From: Rhizobiaceae bacterium CPCC 101076
Lineage (GTDB): Bacteria; Pseudomonadota; Alphaproteobacteria; Rhizobiales; Methylopilaceae
Direction: 5' to 3'
Length of the DNA: 64,000 bases
Assembly (NCBI GenBank): GCA_003347645.1
Contig: QDFX01000011.1
Span: forward strand, 1-64,000
This document shows, one piece after another, positions 33,734-41,198 of this stretch (position 1 is the stretch's first letter; every line of letters begins with the position of its first letter). Below the pieces are notes generated by a model, which was given only the letters and a program-made list of their open reading frames with translations, had not been told where the DNA came from and made no database searches. The position numbers were made by a program, and so were the translations under genes.

Positions 33734-35044
33734 ATGGACATCAGCGTCTTTGGTATTGGTTACGTCGGGGCCGTATCCGCTGCCTGCCTGAGTAGAGACG
33801 GCAACAAAGTCATCGCGGCCGATGTAAATCGGGAGAAGGTGGATGGCCTGAATGCAGGCGTTTCGCCCATCGTGGAACCCGGTCTCGACGAATTGATCAG
33901 GGGTGGGGTCGCAAATGGATCCCTTTCTGCAACCGGAGATACGGAGCAGGCGGTACGCGAAAGCGATCTTTCCTTCGTCTGTGTAGGTACGCCCAGCGCT
34001 CCGAACGGTTCGCTCGACATCTCTTACCTGGTCAACGTCACCGAGCATCTCGGCAGCGCGATCCGCAAAAAGAACAGCCATCATTCGGTTGTCTACCGCT
34101 CGACGATGCTTCCGGGAACGATGGACAGCATCATCATTCCGAAGCTCGAAGCCGCGTCGGGCAAGAAGGCCGGAGATGGCTTCGGCATTGCCTATTATCC
34201 GGAATTCCTCCGCGAGAGCACCGCCATCAAGGATTACGACAATCCGGGTACGATCGTTTTCGGCAAGCGTGACGAGTTAACCTTCGACAAGCTGCTGGAA
34301 ATCCATAAGAAGATCCCGGTTTCTCCGATCGCTGTCGACATTCGTGCGGCGGAAGCGATCAAGTATACGAACAATGCCTGGCACGCGCTGAAGATCAGCT
34401 TCGCCAATGAAATCGGCAATATCTGCAAGGCGGCGGGAATCGATGGCCATACGATTATGTCGGTGCTGTGTGCCGACCACCGTCTGAACATCTCGCCGGC
34501 TTATCTGAAACCCGGCTTCGCGTTCGGCGGCTCATGCCTTCCGAAAGATCTCAGGGCACTGCGCTACAAAGCCCGTCAGCTGGAAGTGCCGACGCCCATT
34601 CTCGACGCGACGCTCGCCGCGAACGAAGTGCAGCTTGCCCGCGCTTACCAGATGATCGCAGCCACCGGCTCGCGTCGGATCGGCATGGTTGGTCTGAGCT
34701 TCAAGTCCGGCACGGATGATCTCCGCGAAAGTCCCTTCGTCGAGCTTTGCGAGATGCTTTACGGCCGCGGATACGACGTCCGCATATACGATCCGAATAT
34801 CCAGATCGGAAAGCTGACGGGTGCGAACTATCAGTATATCCGCTCCCGTCTTCCTCACCTTGCCTCTCTGCTGACCACTCAGATCGACGACGTCGTCGAC
34901 CATGCCGAGGTTCTGGTCCTCGGCAATGCCGACGTGTCGCGGGAAGTTCTCAAGCGTGTCGACGACGATCGTCTCGTCATCGACCTCGTGCGTGTTGATC
35001 AAGGGATGGCGAGCAATGAGCGGTACCAGGGAATCTGCTGGTGA
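33734..35044 (+). CDS. algD: GDP-mannose 6-dehydrogenase AlgD
   Basis: A 436-residue NAD-dependent enzyme converting GDP-mannose to GDP-mannuronic acid, the committed step of alginate synthesis. It has an N-terminal Rossmann fold (ISVFGIGYVGAVSAACLSRDG) and SFVCVGTPS, then YPEFLRESTAIKDYDNPGT. The catalytic Cys is residue 268 in FAFGGSCLPKD, the same number as in Pseudomonas AlgD. The C-terminus LSFKSGTDDLRESPFVEL ... GICW matches AlgD rather than UDP-glucose dehydrogenase. It is the first gene of the operon, behind an AT-rich promoter region, and its end overlaps alg8. Confidence 0.95.
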   Translation: MDISVFGIGYVGAVSAACLSRDGNKVIAADVNREKVDGLNAGVSPIVEPGLDELIRGGVANGSLSATGDTEQAVRESDLSFVCVGTPSAPNGSLDISYLVNVTEHLGSAIRKKNSHHSVVYRSTMLPGTMDSIIIPKLEAASGKKAGDGFGIAYYPEFLRESTAIKDYDNPGTIVFGKRDELTFDKLLEIHKKIPVSPIAVDIRAAEAIKYTNNAWHALKISFANEIGNICKAAGIDGHTIMSVLCADHRLNISPAYLKPGFAFGGSCLPKDLRALRYKARQLEVPTPILDATLAANEVQLARAYQMIAATGSRRIGMVGLSFKSGTDDLRESPFVELCEMLYGRGYDVRIYDPNIQIGKLTGANYQYIRSRLPHLASLLTTQIDDVVDHAEVLVLGNADVSREVLKRVDDDRLVIDLVRVDQGMASNERYQGICW

Positions 35045-36560
35045 TTTCTCGCAATCGATCACGGCGCATGTGCTCTATCTTTCATGTGTCGCGGCTCTGA
35101 TATGCGTGATCCCGCCGAGCGTTCTGAGCGATCTCGACCGTGGGGCGATCCTCGCGGTCGGCATCCTCGGAACCTGGCGATATAGCTGGAATCTGCTCCA
35201 TCTCGCGCGCGCTCTCTTTTACCAGAAATGGGTGTTCCCGCAGATGCGGGAACGGGCGAGCCGGCTGGCGCGGGAGACGGAGGCGCCGCACGCCTTTTTC
35301 CTGATCACGAGTTTCCGTATCAGCACGGACACAAGTATTCGCGTATATCGCGCGGTATTCGAGGCAGCGCTCGCGCATCCCGGTCGTTCGACGATCATTG
35401 CGTCGCTCGTCGAGATGGCCGACCAGCGGCTCGTGAAGAGTCTGTTCCTCGATCTCGTTGGAGCCGACCACGATCGCATCAATCTCACCCTGACCCGCAT
35501 TGCTGGAACCGGGAAGCGCGACGCTCTGGCGTTTGGCTTCCGGGCGGTCTCCGCGACTAAGCCTGGGCCCGCCGAGAACGACATCGTCATGGTCATCGAC
35601 GGCGACAGCATCGTGCCGGCGGACATCGTCGAGCGCTGCGCGCCGATCCTGCTGCTCGATCCGAATGTCGGCGCCCTGACTACGGACGAGATCAGCGAGG
35701 TCCAGAGCGGCGGCAAGCGGATATTCCATCATTGGTATTCCCTGCGCTTTGCCCAGCGGCAGATCCTGATGTCGTCAATGGGGCTGTCCAGACGCGTGCT
35801 GACCCTGACGGGGCGCATGTCGATGTTCCGCGCTCCTTTGGTCTGCGATCCGAGCTTCATCAGGCAGATCGAAAGCGATCGGATCGAGCATTGGCGCATC
35901 GGCCAGTACAGCCTGCTCACTGGCGACGACAAGTCGAGCTGGTTCTGGCTGCTCTCGCGTGGCTACCAGATGCTCTACGTGCCCGACGTCGTCGTCCGCA
36001 CCGTCGAGGAACTTCCAGATCCGCGGTTCTTCCGAACCTCGCTCACCCTGATGAAGCGCTGGTTCGGCAACATGCTGCGCACGAATGGCCGGGCGATCGC
36101 CGTCGGGCCTTCCAGGATCGGGCTCTTCACCTGGTGGTGCATCATCGACCAGCGGCTGTCGATGTGGACCTCGCTGACCGGGATCATCTTCGCTGTGCTG
36201 AGCGCGATCTCGGTCTCCGCCTGGGCACTCGCGATCTACGCAGCCTGGATTCTGGTGTCGCGCTACATGCTTTCGTTGCTTCTCTTGTCCCAACGCAACG
36301 AGATGTCGGTCTGGTACCCGATCCTGCTCTGGTACAACCAGGTGGTCGGCTCGCTGGTGAAGACCTACGCGCTGTCGCACCCCAGCCAGCAGAAATGGAC
36401 ACGCCAGAAAACCACCCTGGCGAAGAACGCTGGCAGTTTCCGCGAACGCTACATCGCGCTGTCTTCCAACATTTCGCACGCCGTGATGCTCACGGCGCTG
36501 ATCACCGCGATCGCGGTTTGGACCCGAACCCTTTCGTTCCCAAGCGGCATGGCCTTCTAG
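35016..36560 (+). CDS. alg8: Mannuronan polymerase Alg8
   Basis: A 514-residue inner-membrane GT2 glycosyltransferase that polymerises mannuronate from GDP-ManA and passes the chain across the membrane. The ATG at 35016 lies inside the end of algD (29-base overlap). Two N-terminal membrane helices (YLSCVAALICVIPPSVL, AILAVGILGTWRYSW) precede the catalytic domain with the DxD-type DGDSIVPADIVE, TDEISEVQSGG, and LTGDDKSSWFWLLSRG, followed by KRWFGNMLR. Several C-terminal helices follow. It must work with Alg44, encoded next. Assignment over other GT2 synthases rests on the AlgD and Alg44 context as well as sequence. Confidence 0.9.
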   Translation: MSGTRESAGDFSQSITAHVLYLSCVAALICVIPPSVLSDLDRGAILAVGILGTWRYSWNLLHLARALFYQKWVFPQMRERASRLARETEAPHAFFLITSFRISTDTSIRVYRAVFEAALAHPGRSTIIASLVEMADQRLVKSLFLDLVGADHDRINLTLTRIAGTGKRDALAFGFRAVSATKPGPAENDIVMVIDGDSIVPADIVERCAPILLLDPNVGALTTDEISEVQSGGKRIFHHWYSLRFAQRQILMSSMGLSRRVLTLTGRMSMFRAPLVCDPSFIRQIESDRIEHWRIGQYSLLTGDDKSSWFWLLSRGYQMLYVPDVVVRTVEELPDPRFFRTSLTLMKRWFGNMLRTNGRAIAVGPSRIGLFTWWCIIDQRLSMWTSLTGIIFAVLSAISVSAWALAIYAAWILVSRYMLSLLLLSQRNEMSVWYPILLWYNQVVGSLVKTYALSHPSQQKWTRQKTTLAKNAGSFRERYIALSSNISHAVMLTALITAIAVWTRTLSFPSGMAF

Positions 36561-36590
36561 GCCCTGCCTACCTGCTGATGGAGAAGTAAG

Positions 36591-37664
36591 ATGGCTATCA
36601 ACCACGAAGCCGAAGTCCAGAGGCAACATGTCAGGATGCGGGTCCCGATCGAATGTACGATCGACGGCCAGAAGATCGACGTTCTGGACTGGTCGGTAGC
36701 CGGTCTCGGTGTGGCCAATGCCAACAAGAGCTGGGCAGTCGGAGATATCCTTCCTGTCGCGATCACGTTCCCGTTCGCGCAGTTCGGGTTGAACATCGAT
36801 ACGGACGCGGAAATCCGGCACATCGATGCCAAGAACAGCCGCGCGGGCCTGCGTTTCGTGAATATGACGCCGCGGCAGACCAATATGCTGCGCTTCGTGC
36901 TCGATGCCGTGGTATCGGGCGAACTTGTAGACGCCGGCGACGTCATCGAAGTCGCCGCGCGGCATAACCAGGCGCAGGCGCGGTCGCGCGGCGGTGGTGA
37001 CCTCAAGCCCGCCCATCCGATTGGTCACGGCATCAAGCGCGGGCTGCAGTTCGCCGTGGCGGGCATCGCTTCGGTGGTTCTGCTCGGCTTCGTCGTCGGC
37101 AGTGTCTACGACCGGCTGTTCGTCATTCCCGCGAAGTCGGCAGTCATCACCGCGGACCTCGTTACCGTTCCCGCAACCGTGAACGGAAATGTCGGCTTCG
37201 TCGCCGACGGCAAGTCGGTGGCGCGCGGCGAACCCGTAGCCGCCATCGAGAGCGCGGAAGGCAAGGTCATCCTGATCAACAGCCCCTGCGATTGCGTCGT
37301 GCAGAACCGCGTGGCCCTGGCGGGTGATTTCGTGAACGCAGGATCGCCGCTGGTCTCGCTGCGGCGCAAGGAGACCAAGCCCTATGTCGCGGCCTTCATC
37401 TCGCAGGAGGATGCGATCCGCATCATCGACGGCGCGACCGTTACGGTCGTCCTTGCCGACGGCCGCAGCATCGCACCGTCGAACCCCCGGTTGGTACCGG
37501 CCAGCGATGGCGCGGTTTTCGGCGGCGAGTTCATGAAGATCGTCCTTGAAATGCAGGACGCGCTCGACGTCGCCGAAATCGGCCAGCCTGCGCGCGTCTA
37601 CTTCGAGACGTCCTGGCGAAGGTCGCTGCCGGGCCTTCCCGATTGGCTGAAGTCGCTCGTCTAA
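36591..37664 (+). CDS. alg44: Alg44, PilZ-domain c-di-GMP receptor of the alginate polymerase
   Basis: A 357-residue co-polymerase. The N-terminal PilZ domain has both c-di-GMP-binding signatures: RxxxR at R11-R15 (RQHVR) and DxSxxG at D33-S35-G38 (DWSVAGLG). A membrane helix follows at ~residues 148-167 (FAVAGIASVVLLGFVVGSVY). The periplasmic part is HlyD-like (VTVPATVNGNVGFVADGKSVARGEPVAAIES). Domain order and length match Pseudomonas Alg44 (about 389). Intact binding motifs predict that polymerisation is switched on by c-di-GMP; a GGDEF enzyme is encoded later in the same operon. Confidence 0.93.
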   Translation: MAINHEAEVQRQHVRMRVPIECTIDGQKIDVLDWSVAGLGVANANKSWAVGDILPVAITFPFAQFGLNIDTDAEIRHIDAKNSRAGLRFVNMTPRQTNMLRFVLDAVVSGELVDAGDVIEVAARHNQAQARSRGGGDLKPAHPIGHGIKRGLQFAVAGIASVVLLGFVVGSVYDRLFVIPAKSAVITADLVTVPATVNGNVGFVADGKSVARGEPVAAIESAEGKVILINSPCDCVVQNRVALAGDFVNAGSPLVSLRRKETKPYVAAFISQEDAIRIIDGATVTVVLADGRSIAPSNPRLVPASDGAVFGGEFMKIVLEMQDALDVAEIGQPARVYFETSWRRSLPGLPDWLKSLV

Positions 37665-37691
37665 CACACACGATCGCCTGGGAGATCCGCA

Positions 37692-40600
37692 ATGCGAATT
37701 GTCTGGCTCTGCCTCGTTCCGGTTCTCGGCCTTGCGCTGCCTTGTGCCGCCGCGGAGGACGTCAACGGCGTCGTCCAGGCGCTGAAGGATCAGGTCAAGG
37801 TCGCTGAAGCGATTGTCGACCCGGCGCAGCGGCTCCGTTCGTTCGAACGCGCCCGCATGGTCTTCGAGGCGAAGAGCCGGGCAGGGGCCGCGGATGCGCT
37901 CGCGGGCGCGGGCATAACGGCAGAAGCTCTCGCGGAGCGGTCGATGGCTGCCAGGCTGGATCTTATCCACGCGTCACGCGATCCCGCCCAGCGGAACTGG
38001 CACGAGACCGAAGCCGAAGCGCTCGCGGTCGGCCTGTCGAAGGAAAAGCGGGTGGCCGCTCTTGTCTCTATCGGCCGCGCCGTTGCCGAGAACGGCGACA
38101 AGGCCAGAGCTCGTGCGCTGCTCGAACGGGCGCTCGCCGAAGCCAGTCCGCAAAACGCACCGGATCTGACGCGATTGGCCGCCTCGATCGGCGGCTTGAT
38201 GGACATCGATTTGTTGCGTGCCGTCCGTAGTTCTCCCGACGTCACCGCGAGGGCAGCCCTGCTTCAAGGCGTGGCGCGAGACGATGCCGAAACCAAGAAC
38301 GAGCTCCCGCTGCAGGGCGAACTCCGCCATGCCGTCGGAAGCACATTCTCCGTGGACCGGCAGGCGGCGCTTGATGAGATCGCTGACGAAGCCCTGGTCC
38401 AGCGGCGAGCCGATTTCGCAGAGCTTGCGATCGTCGCGATGGATGACCCAGTTAGCCACGACCGAGCTTTATCGAGACTGCTCGACGGTCTCGTTGCGCA
38501 GGGCAACACGATCCGGGCGCTGCGGATCGTCCGCGATCTGACCGCTGTCGAGCGCCGAGCCCAGCGGTTCCGTGATCTAGCCGTTACCTTCCACAAGGCC
38601 GGCTACAAGGCCCTGTCGGACGGTTGCTTCGAGGAGGCGATAGCCGCCGCCCGCGATATGGGACCGGACGCTATCGCGATGGTGGTCCGATCGCTGGCCA
38701 GCACGAAAAGAGAAACGCGTGCGCTCGCCGAGACTGCCTCGCTGACTGGAGCCGCGCGTTCCTATGCGCTGGCTGGTGTCGCCCGTCGCCTTGCCGATGC
38801 AGGCAGGCTGGCGGAGGCCGAGAGGCTCCTTCCGGAACTCATGTCTGACAGCGATCGTTCGTTCGCGCTCAGCGGGATTTGGAAGGCCAAGGTCAAGGGC
38901 GCCGAACCGAAGGCGATTGAAGTTGCGATCGCGGGCATGAGCGGCGCCGAGGATCGTGACCGGGTTCGCATGGCGCTGATCGAGGAGCTCGTCGATCGCC
39001 GGTCCTATTCGAAGGCGCTGGAGATCGCAGCGGTCGTCGACGACGTGGATCTGAAGCTCGAAGCGATCCTGGATGTCGGCGTCGAAGCCGGAAAGGAAAA
39101 GGCGCTTCCGCTCGCCAGGGAGGCTTTCGCCAAGGCTCTCGAGACCGTCAAGTTGGGCGGAGCGCCGCACCGTGACGAACGCCTCGTCCAGATCGTCGCG
39201 GCGCAGTCCCGTCTTGGCGAAATCGAGGCCGGCGGCGCCGTTGCGGCACTGATCGCCAATCCCGACCAACAAATCCGTGCAAAGGCGGAGATCGCCAAGG
39301 GTTTCGCCCGAACGAAGAACTTCGCGAATGCATACCGCGCGGTCGACGATATCGGCGGGTCGGCCGTCCATGGCGCGACTTTGGCCTTCGTGGCGCTTGA
39401 AGAGGCCAAGGGCGCTGAGGATCTGCGGCCGATCGTGGAACGGCTGCGCACGATCGGAGAACACAACGAACGCCGCGCCGCCTTCAGGAGTCTGGCCGAA
39501 GCCGCTTCGAAGCGCCTCACAAATCAGAAGAGCTCGGCCGAGACGAGCACCGAAGCGCCGGTCGTCCGCGAGCCGGTCAGCTATATCGGCGGCGGCGTCG
39601 AGGTCTCGCACATCGCCGGCCAGCCCGCCTTGAAGCCGTACACCCCTCCCGCCGGCAACGTGGCGGTGCATGACGTCCGCGCGCAGGTGCCACTGCCGAG
39701 AGACGGCCGGTTTGGCATCGGTCTTCTGCCGGACGAGGCGCAGTTCAAGCGCTTCAGAAATGAACGGCTGGTCAAGGACGACGACGGAGGACTGCGGATC
39801 GCCACAAGCCTGGATCCCGCGATCACGGCACAGGGGCTTCCGGCGGGCCGCTACATCAATGTCGCCCAGGGCATCGTCACGATCTCGGATATCGCCCGTG
39901 CCTTCCCGGATGACGTCCGCATCTCCGGCGACAACATCACGATCAGGATTCCGATCAACATCGCACGCGGCGCCACGCTGCTCATGCTTGGTGGGGATGC
40001 CAAAGAATTCCGTCTATCTGAGGAAGACGGCGCCTTCATCATGAACGGCGGACGGCTGTTCGTCGTCGATAGCGCGATCGTCGGCTGGAACATGGCGGCC
40101 AACGCACCGTCATGGCGAAGCGACAAATACGGCAGCAAGACTTTCCGGCCCTTCATCGGCTCCTGGACCGCGAGCGACACCATCATCGCGGGCTCGCGGC
40201 TGACGGCGCTCGGCTACCAGATGACCAAGGCGTTCGGACTGACGATCACGACGGGTCCGCACTACGGGCATATCGATACCGCGCTGGAGCCGACCGGACA
40301 GATCGTCGACAACACGATCGAAAATCTCGAATACGGCTTCTACTCGTACGAAGGCCGCGACATCGCGATCGTCGGCAACGAATTCCGCGACAACCTGATC
40401 TACGCCGTCGACCCGCACGACCGGTCGCACCGGCTGATGATCGCCTACAACACGACCTACGGGTCGCTCGGCAAGCACGGGATCATCGTCTCGCGCGAAG
40501 TCGACCGCAGCTGGATCATCGGCAATGTGAGCTTCGCCAATGCGGGTTCCGGCATCATGCTCGAACGCGAGAGCGTCGGTAACGTGGTCTACGGAAACGC

Positions 40601-41195
40601 GTCGTTCGACAACGAGCAGGACGGCATCACCGTCTTCGAGAGCTCGTGCAACCTGATCCTGCGCAACGACATGTTCCGCAACAAGCGATCGGGCCTGAAG
40701 ATCCGCAACAGTGCGGATATCGGCGTCTATCACAATGCGATCCGCCAGAATGCTCAGCGCGGGATCGAAGCCTATATCGCGGACCTCTCGGCCAATGCCG
40801 ACAGTCAGGACCGCGACTTCTCGCTCGATCCGTATAGCCCGGTCACGACCTTCTCCGCTGGGTGGAACATCATCGGCAAGAACACGGTCGGCATCTCCAT
40901 GGCGGGTGTCAGCGGAGCGGCGCTGATCGAAAATTCGTTCCGGTTCGCCGGGCGGCGCCTCCTGGGCGGCGACGCGGAGCGCGCGACCGGCACGGTGCTG
41001 GCCGGCCGTTCCTCACTCGTCGCGAGCCAGTGCCGTCCGAAGCGTGCCGCCTATACCTGTCCGTTGCGCGAACAGGGGCTGCTGACGAGCGAGCTCATGC
41101 CGGACTTCTCCGATCCGGACGCGACGAACGACTGCACCTCGATTTCGGGCACCGTTCAGTCAACCGCCTTCATCGCAAGCCGTGACGGGAGCTGA
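37692..41195 (+). CDS. algG: AlgG-type periplasmic mannuronan C5-epimerase with N-terminal solenoid
   Basis: A 1167-residue protein, about twice the size of AlgG (~540). A signal peptide (LCLVPVLGLALPCAAA) is followed by ~600 residues of Ala-rich helical repeats (TPR/HEAT-like: ALVSIGRAVAENGDKARARALLERAL). From ~residue 640 it aligns throughout with AlgG: GGRLFVVDSAIVGWN, KTFRPFIGSW, YGFYSYEGRDIAIVGNEFRDN, then the catalytic AVDPHDRSHRL with Asp907, and KHGIIVSREV. Unlike the secreted epimerase, the DPH motif is intact. It should convert mannuronate to guluronate during export and, with the solenoid, may act as a scaffold protecting the chain. Confidence 0.92.
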   Translation: MRIVWLCLVPVLGLALPCAAAEDVNGVVQALKDQVKVAEAIVDPAQRLRSFERARMVFEAKSRAGAADALAGAGITAEALAERSMAARLDLIHASRDPAQRNWHETEAEALAVGLSKEKRVAALVSIGRAVAENGDKARARALLERALAEASPQNAPDLTRLAASIGGLMDIDLLRAVRSSPDVTARAALLQGVARDDAETKNELPLQGELRHAVGSTFSVDRQAALDEIADEALVQRRADFAELAIVAMDDPVSHDRALSRLLDGLVAQGNTIRALRIVRDLTAVERRAQRFRDLAVTFHKAGYKALSDGCFEEAIAAARDMGPDAIAMVVRSLASTKRETRALAETASLTGAARSYALAGVARRLADAGRLAEAERLLPELMSDSDRSFALSGIWKAKVKGAEPKAIEVAIAGMSGAEDRDRVRMALIEELVDRRSYSKALEIAAVVDDVDLKLEAILDVGVEAGKEKALPLAREAFAKALETVKLGGAPHRDERLVQIVAAQSRLGEIEAGGAVAALIANPDQQIRAKAEIAKGFARTKNFANAYRAVDDIGGSAVHGATLAFVALEEAKGAEDLRPIVERLRTIGEHNERRAAFRSLAEAASKRLTNQKSSAETSTEAPVVREPVSYIGGGVEVSHIAGQPALKPYTPPAGNVAVHDVRAQVPLPRDGRFGIGLLPDEAQFKRFRNERLVKDDDGGLRIATSLDPAITAQGLPAGRYINVAQGIVTISDIARAFPDDVRISGDNITIRIPINIARGATLLMLGGDAKEFRLSEEDGAFIMNGGRLFVVDSAIVGWNMAANAPSWRSDKYGSKTFRPFIGSWTASDTIIAGSRLTALGYQMTKAFGLTITTGPHYGHIDTALEPTGQIVDNTIENLEYGFYSYEGRDIAIVGNEFRDNLIYAVDPHDRSHRLMIAYNTTYGSLGKHGIIVSREVDRSWIIGNVSFANAGSGIMLERESVGNVVYGNASFDNEQDGITVFESSCNLILRNDMFRNKRSGLKIRNSADIGVYHNAIRQNAQRGIEAYIADLSANADSQDRDFSLDPYSPVTTFSAGWNIIGKNTVGISMAGVSGAALIENSFRFAGRRLLGGDAERATGTVLAGRSSLVASQCRPKRAAYTCPLREQGLLTSELMPDFSDPDATNDCTSISGTVQSTAFIASRDGS

Positions 41196-41198
41196 GTC

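Noticed and set aside
33734-35044. UDP-glucose 6-dehydrogenase as an alternative for AlgD
   Set aside because: Residue numbering of the active Cys (268), FLRESTAIKDYD and the C-terminal GICW match AlgD, and the neighbours are Alg8 and Alg44.
35016-37664. Cellulose or other c-di-GMP-regulated polymer (BcsA-like) synthase
   Set aside because: The PilZ domain is on a separate HlyD-like protein rather than fused to the polymerase, and AlgG, AlgD and AlgA flank it.
35775-37970. A 731-residue open frame antisense to alg8/alg44
   Set aside because: Composition is Arg/His/Asp-rich without a fold pattern, and the opposite strand encodes well-conserved Alg8 and Alg44. It is a shadow of GC-rich codon bias.
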